Assembly: GCA_963971285.1 (NCBI GenBank)
Contig: OZ020250.1
Span: 8,354,499 to 8,418,498 of the forward strand
Length of the DNA stretch: 64,000 nt
Direction: 5' to 3'
Source of the DNA: Astropecten irregularis
Lineage: Eukaryota > Echinodermata > Asteroidea > Paxillosida > Astropectinidae
Part shown: positions 10,415 to 21,756 of the stretch, one piece after another
Position numbering within the stretch: the first letter of the stretch is position 1
Layout: every line of letters begins with the position of its first letter
Position numbers and translations under genes: made by a program
The notes under the pieces: generated by a model
What the model was told of the DNA's origin: nothing
The model's database searches: none
Seen by the model: the letters and a program-made list of their open reading frames with translations, nothing else

Positions 10415-12684
10415 TAGAATTGCTCAGTAAATGATAAAAGCATGAAACTTGGCACAGTTATTCTTGAGCCTATACTGAATATTTCTAAAGGTGGAGCCAA
10501 TGGATACGGTCTGTTCCTTAGCAACGGTTGCTAATAAACTGATTGACCCTAGCAACGAGCCATTTAAGCTGGTCTAATCCTTTCCGAAAGGGTGATAATA
10601 TGTGTTTTAGCATCAAAACTACTCAAAGACATGTTTAAGGGCATTATGAGTGACAACAGAAAAAAACTGCATTTGTTTGTTGCTAAGCAACAGATGTACC
10701 ACACCAACTGTCTATTTATATCCACATTTTCTTTTTGTAAATGATGTTTCAACCTAAAATTGCCTAAAACGTACAGCTGGAGAAAAATTTTTCCGTGCAT
10801 TACAATCTGTACAGATTGGCATTACTGTTGCTAGCCAAATCATAACATTGATTAGTTGCTTAGTAACCTATATTCCATAGCAACAAGCTGCGTACACATA
10901 GAAAACAATCCCCGCACATGGGGTCCGCTTTACTCAATGTTCTTATCAATAAGGGGCATATAGGCTAAGGTATTTGAAACTGACCAAATATCAAATTGAA
11001 ACAATGTTGATAAGCAATGTTGCTAGGCAATTTGTAAAAGCAACCACTAATTTTGGCTCAGATGGATTGCCTCAATAATATTGATTATTCTCTGTAAGAG
11101 AAAATGTAAGATAAACGTTGTCACTTCTCTTGTCTTTTTTTACTACATAAAAAAAACCTGGAAGATGTTCACTGTTCCGCTAGTAGTGAAGTGAGTATCT
11201 GGAGCAAGGTACCGTCGATAGTAACAGTGAAAGATTGATCATTCTCTTGTAAATTGAGTTTAATTCTGATATAAAGTTCTCTCATTTCCCTGTGAATATA
11301 TTATTTCCTTCCATATATGCGATGACGGGTGGTTGGAGAAAAGTTTTCTTTGAGATGCATTGCCTGAAATTAAGAGCAAATGTTTGAGAAGGGTTTGCCT
11401 GATATCAGTACCGGTATGTTTGTTAGTAGTTGAACAGACGAGAGGTGGTTCTTGGGTGGTTTTCACTTGAAATTTATGTTCTGGATGGATCGGGGTATTT
11501 CTCTGAGAAAAAAATCGACACGATTCCGTTGGTTTGTTTAATACTTTTGTGTGTAGGGTTCCCGTACTTGAGAAACGTGGATCTTTGAAAATGGTAATAC
11601 ATGTATCCAAAATTTGGATATGTAGGTTTTGGAGGCCTCAGAAGTGAGCTTGAGTGTGGGATGCAATAATTGGATGCATTTGATGAAAACAATGAGTATG
11701 TCATCTCTATGACGTGCCCAGAAAGGAATCTTGTCCATAAGTGTTAAGATTAGTTATTTTTTCCAAAAACATGATTACAATGTTATTATCATGTGGATCG
11801 GTTTGCGGAAACACCCGGTAAGAATCAATCGTATTTTCGCAGTTATTTTTTTCGTTCGCACTTCTCAAAATATAATATAATGTTATTATCACAAATTTCC
11901 GGACTGGCCCAGTCCACAACCAATCTTCTGTCGGTGGAAATGGCCTCAGAAATGGAAGATATTGTGCTCTAGAGCAACTTCTAGGAGTTGGTGGATCTAC
12001 GTGGATGAGGGTTCTACACTATCATTGTCATAGGCATTGTGTAATTCCGTTTAGTGAATATTAGTATACAAGATCAATGTTCTCAATTGGTGCATTTCTG
12101 AGAAGTGTTTTTCTTCTAGATTCTGCAGTATGCCATCACAATGGACCACGATTTGCAGCTGCACACCAGGGGATTTAATATTGCCTTCTCTAAAGATAGA
12201 CCAGAAATAGTTGACAACGTCACTGTCTATAAAAAAAACAGTCAGTTAAATGCGTTGCCTAGCAACCATAGCAAAGCCATATGCAGTTGACTTCAGTTCC
12301 AAATTGGAGAGATCACGAATACTCAAGCAATTTGTATCAAAATACTTTATAGTGTTTAGTAAAATTGGCCTGCAGACGTAACATATGCTCAGTTGCTAAG
12401 GAAAATGTGTTGCCTAGCAACTGTTGTTTTTATGTGTTTATTGCAATTGCTCCAGGGTGTTGGTTTGAAGAGTAAAGCAGCAGATATTGAAATCCATTAA
12501 AATTGGTCCGAAAAATTAGTCGGCATGCATTTTACATGTTGGTTTCTATGGAAAATATGTTGCCTAGCAACCGTTGCTATGCTGTGTACAGTTTGCATTG
12601 GCTCCACCTCTGAAAATGTTTGGAATGATGTGACAGACATGTGTGGACATTTTCATGCTTTTATAATCATCTGAGCAATTTTGG
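10415..12684. repeat. Large imperfect inverted repeat with GTTGCYAxGCAAC motifs
   Basis: The outer arms match in reverse complement: 10420-10508 (tgctcag...aaaagcatgaaa...aggtggagccaatg) and 12590-12675. Inside each half, palindromes such as gttgcctagcaac recur at 12246, 12411 and 12561, with related forms at 10518, 10679, 10829, 10855 and 11021, spaced about 150-165 bp. No transposase frame is visible. The short frames at 11260-11919 have no recognisable domain. Best described as a foldback-type repeat or two opposed tandem arrays. Confidence 0.5.
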
Positions 12685-12714
12685 CACCAATCGCCTACAC
12701 TATAAGTTTGTATA

Positions 12715-13150
12715 TTACTTATCTCTGACCAGTATATCTCGAGAACGGTAAGTGATACGGTAATGATTCTTTTTGCAAAAGCTTGATAACATCAGGTAGA
12801 TGTGCAGGCTGTCAAGAAATAAATATTTACCGTGACGTCATCATCACGTCATCAAAAATGCTGATTTTATTATTAGTAGCATATCTCGAGCACGGTAAGT
12901 GCTACGGTAATTGTTCTTTTTTGTAAAAGCTTTGTTAGATCTTGTGGATGTGCATGCTGCTGTGGAAATAACTGTGACGTCATTGTGACGTCATCAAAAG
13001 GCGGCCTAATTTATGATTGCAACATATCTCGAGAATGAAAATGCTATGGTAATTATTCTTTTCCCAAAAGATTTGTGAGATCCTATAGGTATGCATGGTG
13101 CTTTGGAAATGACCGTTGCGTCACGATTACGTCATCAAAAAGTTGTTTGT
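12715..13150 (+). repeat. Family C tandem repeat, three units
   Basis: Units of roughly 140-145 bp start with catatctcgag (12733, 12882, 13023), pass through gctacggtaat and aaaagctt, and end in paired CRE-like sites (tgacgtcatcatcacgtcatcaaaa). The same unit forms the bodies of the family C copies at 26.7-27.9 kb. No terminus is preserved here. Confidence 0.7.
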
Positions 13151-13405
13151 TTTGTTTTGTTTGACGTCCGTGATCGGAATTTTTGTCCATAAGGGCACTT
13201 AATCTCCTTGTCAAATCGCTCATCCTAAATTAGATTATTGTGACCCATGGTAAAGTGCAGCCAAAACAAATATTCAACGTCCTGATGTTTTGCTCAACCT
13301 GGCTGGACGGACTATTCTGAGGGTTCCACCAACAACATCTCGTACAATTATTTATAGCAAATTGGGATGGGCCAACCTACAAGTTAGACGTGAATACTAT
13401 CTTAA

Positions 13406-13615
13406 AGGTAGTATCATACTTTGGTAAGAAACCAAAACAGAAATGTTCACAGATTTACGTATAACGTACAGGTTATGAAGATGGTGCTGGTAGAAACATA
13501 CCGGTGAAATGTTTCCGCCTGAAATGGTGTATTTATCCAGAAATTAGTAAAACAACGACCGAAAATCTTTCACAAGATTTTTCAAAAGATCAAAAATAAA
13601 AGAGAAAAGTACGGA
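13406..13615 (+). mobile_element. TTAA MITE family E, partial copy (E1)
   Basis: Follows TTAA (13402-13405) with the terminal motif AGGTAGTATCATACTTTGG and matches the inner half of the complete copies (gatttacgtataacgtacagg; gtgtatttatccagaaatt). The far end is missing. Confidence 0.65.
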
Positions 13616-13671
13616 AGTGCATTTGGGACTTGCGTAAAATGCGTAAAAAAAAAATTAGGGGTCTGCTATTC

Positions 13672-13865
13672 CGCCCGGGCGAATTACTATTCCGCCCGGG
13701 CGAATTAACAGCGGAATGGGGATATGTCTCGTGGTATGTGTTATTTGGTAGTCTTGGTTCCAAGACCTTCGTTTTTGCTTTTCCGCGGCCCATAGGGCGC
13801 CCCTGCCCGGCGAATATGGGGAAAATTCTGTCTCGGAGTTCTTGACCGTCACGAAGGTCTTGGAT
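13672..13865. repeat. Foldback repeat with ccaagaccttcgt arms and a short tandem
   Basis: Inverted arms ccaagaccttcgt (13760) and acgaaggtcttgg (13852) flank a block, cggcccatagggcgcccc, shared with 25927-26035 in the opposite orientation. Just 5' is a short tandem of ttccgcccgggcgaatta (13672 and 13690). Confidence 0.55.
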
Positions 13866-14413
13866 TTTTTGTATTTCAGGTTGGGGCCAGATTATGGTAA
13901 TAATGCACAGCACGTATGACGTATGCTGATTGATTATGCAAAATACCAGCTACAGGAATTAATGAGACAATCTGAGCTGTATAATTATGTGTTGAGGAAT
14001 TAGCGGTACTGTGAGATGATAAAGGGCGCCACCACGCGACGCGCTGGGCAAGCGAGCGAGTAAAAACGTCAGTGAAGCGTTTTGGTGACAGTACCGGTGT
14101 AGAGGTTATTTCTGTCCCCCCTCTAAACGAGTCCGCGCGGACACATTTACGCCGCTTTGGCCATATGGAGCTGTCCGCGGGGACACGTTTACATGGATGA
14201 ATCTGTCCCCCTCAGATTATACCTGTCCCCCTCCAAAGGATAATCCGGTTAGATTGGTCCCCCACCTCGTGATACGTAACCAGTCTACCACCCAGACTAC
14301 GTTAAGTGCATTTTACATTGTTTAAGGGCAGGGTGCGTAGAAGGATGAATTTTAATGCTCTTTTAGATCACGTCAAAGATGATGAACTGTGGATTTCTAT
14401 ACGTGGACGGATC

Positions 14414-15522
14414 GCAATTTTATTTTTCATACCACACGAAGAATAGGGGACCCCAATAAAGCATTCCAATTGGTCTGTTGCTCATGCATTATGCATGATA
14501 GGTCACAAGAGTTGCAGCTGTTATTATAGGCTAGTGTCAGTATAGTGCAGTAGTAGGTAGACTCTTGTTTGAGCACTGAAATGGCTTTTTTTGGGGGGGG
14601 AGGAAAAGACTAGCCCCCAGAGAATCCCTTGCAGAGTTAATTCGTTGCTAATGCATTATGCATGACACATCAGTTTTCCTTGTCTTACCCACACTATACC
14701 TTATGTACACACGTACACATGTGCATAATAAGGGTAGAACCGCCATCTCTAGACCCCACACTGACTTATCAGTCAGCAATCACATTGACCACAAGGTCAC
14801 AAGTGGTCAGTTTGGCTACTGGTCCCGTCAAATTACGGTTCTTTGCTATAGACCTATAAATGTACTATGTCCATGGAAGTCCCGTGCACCGTAGAAGCTG
14901 GACCACGAAATAATGATCATCAACAGTGATGCAATGCCGGTACAATTTATCAATGCCTTCGAAGTGTCAAAATAAATACCGGCAATTTCTGTACACAACG
15001 GCAGTCAGAACAATACAACAACTTTTTTCATAGATATAAAAGCTAATTTCTGTTTTTATGAATGGTAAGTTATTAACATTGTCATTAACAAAGTAATAAT
15101 GTTGCATGATTTTCAGTAAGCTTAATTTTGTTTTCATCCCTGACATTCTGAGAAGAGATGGAGCGATTGTGTCGAACCGATTTGTGATGCCTTGTCATTT
15201 GGGGGATATTTTCGGCCCAAGTACCGTACCGTAACTTAAAGTACGATTTTTCCGTGTACTACTACTAGAGATGTCGAATTAGCTCTGCAAGGGATTCTCT
15301 GGGGGCTAGTCTGTTCCTCCCCCCCCCCCCCCGCCCAAACAAAAGAAGCCAGTTCAGTGCTCAAACAGGAGTCTACCTACTACTCCACTATACTGACACT
15401 CGCCTATAATAAAGGCTGCAACTCTTGCGACCTACTATCATGCATAATGCATGAGCAACAGACCAATTGGAATGCTTTATTGGAGTCCCCTATTCATCGT
15501 GTGGTATGAAAAATAAAATCGC
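14414..15522. mobile_element. Non-autonomous DIRS derivative, internally deleted
   Basis: About 1.1 kb with inverted ends of at least 200 bp (gaatagggg...cattccaattggtctgttgc, matched at 15440-15522). The left interior matches the leader of the 4.7-8.7 kb element (cacactgacttat; caatgccttcgaagtgt; gaatggtaagttatt) and the right interior matches its 3' region (ctgacattctgagaagagatgg). Gag, RT and recombinase are gone, with a junction near 15077. The inverted ends, preserved better than in the coding copy, suggest it could have been mobilised in trans. Confidence 0.75.
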
Positions 15523-16107
15523 GGACGGATCGCGGATCGGCTGTGCCTGATCGGCCATAGGATATTGGGATAGTATAGTATTAAATGTACATTGTTGTAA
15601 TACATTGTAACTGCTTGGACTACGCGCATTATTCGCGTGGTTGAAATGCTGCAACATAGCTCCCAAGTCCACGATACTCGCGTATAAATCGGAGAGGGCT
15701 ATTTTGTTGTTTAGCATGATTCTTTATTAGTTTTACTCTCGATCTCGATTCATGGTTATATCTCGGTGCTGCTGATGATGGTGTTGGGAAATTACATATG
15801 AGGTCATAAATAAAATAATGTTGATTAGGCCTACCGTACTATTTTATTTTTCACTGTTGATTCCCCTTCATCAATTACATTATGTTGATATGTCGAAGAC
15901 GTTTTGGGCCTTAAGCCTCAGGCCTGGAAATTAATTCTGAGTTTGGAATTAAAAGGAATTACATAACAGTGTTTGAATCATGTTCCCACATACACATTAG
16001 AAATAGGAATACACAAAACTTCAATTTTACATTTTTTTTGTTTAATGTTAATAAACAACAGTCAATTACACGTAATTTACTAATAAATTTATAGGAAATT
16101 TAAATCA

Positions 16108-16363
16108 GGGCCATATTTCATGACTCTGCAATGATCCCCATTCTACTCACACACTAACAGGGCTAGTGCTGAATTTAGGCTAGCCGAGCATGCAGAAAAT
16201 CCTTAGTTACATGAACTTCATCTATAGTCATACAACTGAAAATTCCTTGCTAATCCACGAAATATTATTTAAAGTTTAATTTTAATTCATTTTTATTTTT
16301 CTGTGAGTGTAAGCGTCAATTCTATGCTAAGGGTAATTCCGAATAGCCATATGAAATAGGCCC
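16108..16363. mobile_element. MITE with GGGCC...TTTCAT terminal inverted repeats
   Basis: Starts gggccatatttcat and ends atgaaataggccc, imperfect inverted termini around about 230 bp of AT-rich DNA. No transposase. The ends resemble those of the copies at 49443-49588 and 33101/47672. Confidence 0.6.
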
Positions 16364-16796
16364 CGAGTGCATAAAAATGGTGACAAAAGTTAGCTGGGAA
16401 AAGCACTGAACATCGTTTTAATTGGTCCAATCATACTTTTATGAATACGAATACTATATATGGCATGACTTGAATTTCATTTGTTTGACATCATTAATAA
16501 ATTAAAACACTAAAGTAATCTTGGTTTTAAGATGTCGTCATCACGTGATAAATTATCTGGGCTGTCGTCATCTTGATTTTAATAAGTCAAAATCCCGTGA
16601 TAAATTATCTCATGATGTGCAACAAAAAGCACAGAAAATATGCAGTTTGTGCCCCCAATAAAAGTATACAAACAATTAAAGGGCTCAGCGTATTGCCACC
16701 GGAAAAAAGTTGTTCTTTAAAAGTTCTTTTCATTCCCCTCCTGATCCAGTTTCCTTCTTTGCTAGCGTTCCACTGGCATGATTTTGTATAAATTGA

Positions 16797-16870
16797 TTGC
16801 TATTTTCTGACTGCTTAATACAAGCATGGAGGTAGAAATAGAGGCAGAGGAACACCCCTGTTCTTCTCAG
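16797..16870. repeat. Dispersed repeat shared with 52303-52358
   Basis: The reverse complement of ttctgactgcttaatacaag and of cacccctgttcttctcagtt occurs at 52303-52358. Nothing else is recognised between about 15.5 and 17.3 kb apart from the MITE at 16108. Confidence 0.5.
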
Positions 16871-17684
16871 TTGGAATGTCAGTTAGCTGTTTTCACTACT
16901 ATAAATCATGTCAGTTCCGCTGGTTTCCTTTCTACCCACATGCCATCCAAGCACCTCTTATGACAAAACCATGTGGGCTTCGTGATTAAAACGAGTGCAT
17001 GCGAGGATTTTGTTTATGTGCAATCACGTATCGTGTGTTAAGAGCATGGGCCGTTTGCTACTGTCTGTACACTGTACACGTGGTAAAGTGTACGATGGTT
17101 ATACGGATACACGCTTTGAGACTAGACACTACTCAGTCGTTGCCATGACTTTTCTCACCTTCAGGTGCACCCACGTGAATTTTATTTCAATCAATGGTTA
17201 AAAAGCAGTCAGAATGCATATCTTATTATGGTTTAATTCATTTAATAGCACGGGAATATCAGTGATATCACATTATCCATGAACAACCAGGGGGGGACAC
17301 AAATTACATGGAGGGGGAAAGGTTAAACTCAGGGGGGACATAATTAACACGGCGGGGGGACACTTTTAGCTGGCTGAATCTGTCCGGGGGGACACGTTTT
17401 GAGGGGGGACAGATATAACCTTTACACCGGACCGGGCAATTCTAGGGGGGGGGAAACCAGTTAACCGGCATTGGATGGTAAGGGTCTTTGTTCCTCAATT
17501 ATATTAAGTGATTATAATAATGTATGTGATGATCCTAATGATAAGATGTTTCTGATAATGCAAGATTATTTGGCATATTCTTTTATATCACGAAGATTCG
17601 GAAATACACACCTTGCCCGAGTGTGTATCGTCATGACTCTTTTCATTCCTCATTAACAACCGCATGTGCCACTTTATTCTTATT

Positions 17685-18910
17685 GGCTTTTCCGTGTTCA
17701 ACGGAAAAGGTATTGCTTTTGTTCTGTTTTTTTTTATTTGGCTTTTCCGATTTCAATCGGAAAAGGTATTGTTTGTATTCTGTTTTTTTTTTCTTTTTAC
17801 TTCTTCTTCTTCTTCTTCTTCTCCTCAAGTCAATGGGAATTTGTACACAAACTTTGTCTGCGGCACTTTGGCTACTTTTAAACAGCCGATTTTAACCAAA
17901 CTTGGTCAGAAGGAAGTCCATATACGGTAGTTGTTTGCCGAAACCTTTCGCCATCATGACGTCATCAGGTGTCACGTGACAAGCAAATTGAATTTAAAAA
18001 TCAAAATCTTTAAAAATCAACCAAAAAAATGCTTTGAGATATTAAGTTGATTCTTACACCAAAAGTGATTGTTAGGCAGGGTCTTCCTTTGTGACACATA
18101 ACTTGACCTCTGTGACCTCTATTTCCGGTCAAACAGGAAGTAGCTCCTCATTAAAAAGTGGTAAGAGCTATGATCATAAGTCTTTCACCAATATACAATG
18201 TTAGGCAAGGTCTTTCAATTGACCTCTGTGACCTCTACTTCCGGTCAAACAGGAAGTAGCTCCTCATTTATAAGTGGTAAGAGCTATGATTATGATTCTT
18301 TTACCAAAAGACAATGTTAGGCAAGGTCTTTCATTTGTGTGACATTGCTTGACCTCTGTGACCTCTACTTCCGGTCAACTTCCGGTCAAACCGGAAGTAG
18401 CTCCTCATTAAAAAGTGGTAAGAGCTATGATCATGATTCTTTCACAAATAGACAATGTTAGGCAAGGTCTTTCATTGTGACACATAACTTGACCTCTGTG
18501 ACCTCTACTTCCGGTCAAACAGGAAGTAGCTCCTCATTTTAAAGTGGGAAGAGCTATGATCATGATTCTTTCACCAAAACTCAATGTTAGGCAAGGTCTT
18601 CCATTTGTGTTACATTGCTTGACCTCTGTGACCTCTACTTCCGGTCAAACCTGAATTAGCTCCTCATTTTTAAAGTGGTAAGAGCTATGATAATGATTCT
18701 TTCACCTTTGTGACACAATTCTAATTGACAAGCAATGTAACATGTTCCATAAACCCTGCAACTAAATGGGTTAAACTTTACTTTTCTACATTGAAATATG
18801 GATACTTTTAATAAAGAAAAATAAGAGATGTGTATTAATTTGAGAAATATTTTATGTATCATATATGCGGAAAAGCCATGTGTTCCGTTTTCAACAGACA
18901 CAACCTCTAG
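17685..18910 (+). mobile_element. Family A Helentron-like element with minisatellite (A2)
   Basis: Two successive 5' hairpins (GGCTTTTCCG...CGGAAAAGG) begin at 17685 and 17740, each followed by tattg and a T-rich or TTC-rich tract. The conserved block (aacagccgattttaaccaaacttggt; catcatgacgtcatcagg) follows. Then come five units of about 129 bp (18060-18720), each with ttgacctctgtgacctctacttcc and inverted ETS-like sites. The 3' end has the inverted motif gcggaaaagcc (18866), the hairpin tctgttttcaacaga and CTAG (18907-18910). There is no coding capacity; open frames through the TTC tract are low-complexity artefacts. Confidence 0.8.
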
Positions 18911-21026
18911 TTTTCCTTTCTTTTTCTTCTTCTCCTCAATTTGTATTGACTTTGTACACAAATTTTGTCTGCGGCACTCTGGTAATTTTTAACAGCCGAT
19001 TTTAACCAAACTTGGTCTGAAGGAAGACCATATAGGGTAGTTGTCTCCCGAAACTTTTCGTCATCATGACGTCATCAGGTGTCAAATTACAAGCAATTCA
19101 TATTTAATAATCAAAATCTTAAAAAATCAACAAGAAATCAACGGTTTGAGATATTAAGTTGATTCTTTCACCAAAAGTAATTGTTTGGCAGGGTCTTTCT
19201 TTGCTTGACCTCTGTGACCTCTACTTCCGGTCAAACAGGAAGTAGCTCCTCATTTAAAAGTGGTAAGAGCTAGGATCATGATTCTTTCACCAAAAGTGAA
19301 TGTTAGGCAAGGTCTTTCATTTTGACACATAACCTGACCTCTGTGGCCTCTACTTCTGGTCAAACAGGAAGTAGCTCCTCATTTAAAAGTGGTAAGAGCT
19401 ATGATCATGATTCATTCACCAGTAGACATTGTTAGGCAAGGTCTTTCTTTTGTGACACGTTGCTTGACCTCTGTGACCTCTACTTCCGGTCAAACAGGAA
19501 GTAGCTCCTCATTTAAAAGTGCTAAGAGCTATGATCATGATTCTTTCACCAATAGACAATGTTAGGCAAGGTCTTTCTTTTGTGACACATTGCTTGACCT
19601 CTTTGACCTCTTCTTCTGGTCAAACAGGAAGTAGCTCCTCATTTTAAAGTGGTAAGAGCTATGATCATGATTCTTTTACCAAAAGTCAATGTAAGGCAAG
19701 GTCTTTCATTGTGACACAATATTTGACCTGTGTGACCTCTACTTCCGGTCAAACAGGAAGAAGTTCCTAATTTAAAAGTGGTGAGAGCTATAATCATGAT
19801 TCTTTCGTCAAAGTCAATGTTTGGCAAGGTCTTTCTTTGTGACACAAATATGACCAATTCACGTGAGTTTGTGATGAAAGATGCACACTTCAAATGTAAA
19901 AAACACTAGACATTGTGGTTGTGGGAACAACCACTAGGTGTTCGGGGTTTCATTTCGTAGTGGAACTGTTATGTGAATGTTTGTTGGATTGTATGTAATC
20001 AATGGCATAATTATTGAAATACTGCGTAAATATATTGCGTGATACTGATCATGCTGATTGCCATATTCATACACTGACAAATAGCGTATACATAGAAAAT
20101 GGTGTCACCTTTAAATATGTAATACTTACCTGGACGATAACTTCCGTTTAGTTATTTACAAACAACTGAAAATTTGCAGAAATTATTCAATCCGTACGAT
20201 GTAAATATTTTGCAATTTTCACTGATGTACGTCATGTACTTAACAAGTAAACAGTATTAATTTTTTTGAATAATTGCATCATGTTTCCTTTAAAAACACA
20301 TAACTTCTGGTTGAATGACGTCACAGATTTCAAACTTCACACACATGTCAAGGTGCATTAGTGCTTCAAACTCACTAAATTTGGCGGAAATCCGTTGTTT
20401 ACTTTTGGATTATGTAATCACTGTATATCTTTAATCCACCGTAGAGGGCGCTATACAGCGAGTATGACGTCATCGTTTATATTTTCTGAAAGCTCAAGAC
20501 CTACTCTATCTTTTACCTAGAGGGGTTTTATCTGCTCAAATCCTTCCGTTTTCGAGTTATTTTGAGTCAAACTTCAACTTCCGGTTACACCGGAAGTGAA
20601 GGTCATTTGTACACAACACTTAATTTATTAATTGTTGAGATTCACGTGTTTAGTAACATATGTCAATATCAAAATCGAAGGTCATTTGGTTCTGAAGTTT
20701 CCTAAAAACGCGTGTAATTTGATACCCGATGACGTCATCATGACGTCATTCTTCTAAATGCAACTTCGTATCACTACCAAAGTTCCCACCAAGTTTCAAG
20801 TAAATATCTTGTAACTGTCATATAGAAGTCCTGCTGACAAGTTTGGGAAGAAAAAAATGGAAAAAAAAAAGATTTCGAACAATAACAATAGGTGTTCGGC
20901 TTGAACCCGAACACCTAATAAGATCATAATTAACTGTCTTTGTGTGTAAAAGGTTATGACAATTTTTTCAATAAAACCGGAAACGGAAAAGCCTTGTGTT
21001 CTGTTTTCAACAGACACAATCTCTAG
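18911..21026 (+). mobile_element. Family A element (A3), split by a family B copy
   Basis: Starts in the TTC-rich tract directly after A2, with its own 5' hairpin missing. It contains the conserved block, then about five 129-bp units (19200-19830), and is interrupted at 19906-20916 by a minus-strand family B element. It resumes to a perfect 3' terminus (cggaaaagcc at 20987, tctgttttcaacaga, CTAG 21023-21026). The split shows that B jumped into A. Confidence 0.75.
19906..20916 (-). mobile_element. Family B Helentron-like element, complete (B1)
   Basis: On the minus strand it begins with the hairpin AGGTGTTCGG...CCGAACACCT (20916-20890), then tattgttattgttcga, a T-rich tract, TGACGTCATCATGACGTCA, ACTTCCGGT/ACCGGAAGT inverted sites and ccaccgtagagggcgct. 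It ends with CCGAACACCTA, the hairpin GTGGTTGTTCCCACAACCAC, aatgt and CTAG (19909-19906). About 1.0 kb, non-coding. The 5' motif is repeated inverted next to the 3' hairpin, the asymmetric terminal inverted repeat arrangement of Helentrons. Confidence 0.8.
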
Positions 21027-21032
21027 TTCTTA

Positions 21033-21340
21033 TTGGGTTTTCCTCGTCAGCGAAAGCCCTTTTTTCTGTTTTTGGGGGGGTTTTCCGCGTCGGCGAAAAC
21101 CCTCTGTTTTTGTTCTTTGTTTTGGCTTTTCTGATTTTTATCAGAAAAGGTATTGTTTTTGTTCATCTTCTTCTCCTCAATTTGTATTGACTTTGTACAC
21201 AAATTTTGTCCGCGGCACTTTGGTCATTTTTAAACAGCCGATTTTAACCGAACTTGGTCTGAAGGAAGTCCATATAGGGCAGTTGTCTCCCGAAACTTTT
21301 CGTCATCATGACGTCATCAGGTGTCACGTGACAGTGTCTT
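21033..21340 (+). mobile_element. Stacked family A 5' ends (A4)
   Basis: Three 5' hairpins of related subfamilies follow one another: gggttttcc...gaaagccc (21033), gggttttccgcg...cgaaaaccc (21078) and ggcttttctg...cagaaaagg (21123). Only the last continues into the family A conserved block (to catcatgacgtcatcagg near 21320), which then switches to unrelated sequence. No 3' end follows. Confidence 0.7.
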
Positions 21341-21756
21341 AAAGGGGCAAACTTCAGACATCAATTTTATACGAAACCTAAGTCCGATTGAGTTGAAACT
21401 TGGTATGTATCTAAGTCGGGAAGTGTTACATCGAAAAATTGCAATGACGTCATCATGACGTCATTCTCTGATTTTTAATGATTTATTAAAATTTTGGGTC
21501 ATTAAAGTTCTTTTAACGATATCTAGTAAACGAAACAAGATATCTTTGAATTTCTTTTTGATAATTCTTCAGCGTACACCATAGATGAACACTGCATAGA
21601 CCAAAAATCGGTGACGTCATCATGACGTCATAAAAAATGCGATTTTTATAACGCATAGCAGGAACGGCCGATCGCCTTGAAAATTGGTAGCTTGGTATAA
21701 TGGAGGTTCGGGATCGTAATTATGAAGTTACGTCAAGACAGCGTCATTTGTTTATT
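21341..21756. repeat. Unclassified repeat body with two paired CRE-like sites
   Basis: After the A4 fragment comes non-coding sequence with phrases typical of these families (gagttgaaacttggta) and paired sites tgacgtcatcatgacgtcat at about 21446 and 21613. No termini were found. It may be the body of a fourth family (D). Confidence 0.4.

Larger units (their letters stand above)
14092..17450. mobile_element. Candidate element with GC-rich inverted ends
   Basis: The block at 14092-14160 (ccggtgtagaggttatttct, then gtcccccctc) is matched in reverse complement at about 17375-17440. Around both ends lie several ggggaca/tgtcccc tracts (14108-14260; 17290-17455). The 3.3-kb interior holds the deleted DIRS derivative and a MITE but no recognisable transposase, so this is a non-autonomous or decayed DNA element, or two opposed copies of one repeat. 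Exact ends and target duplication are not resolved. Confidence 0.45.

Noticed and set aside
17623-17930. Phe/Leu/Ser-rich open frames
   Set aside because: Translations of the T and TTC tracts of family A.
18060-18720. CRISPR-like array
   Set aside because: Units are contiguous 129-bp tandem repeats without unique spacers, in eukaryotic transposon DNA.
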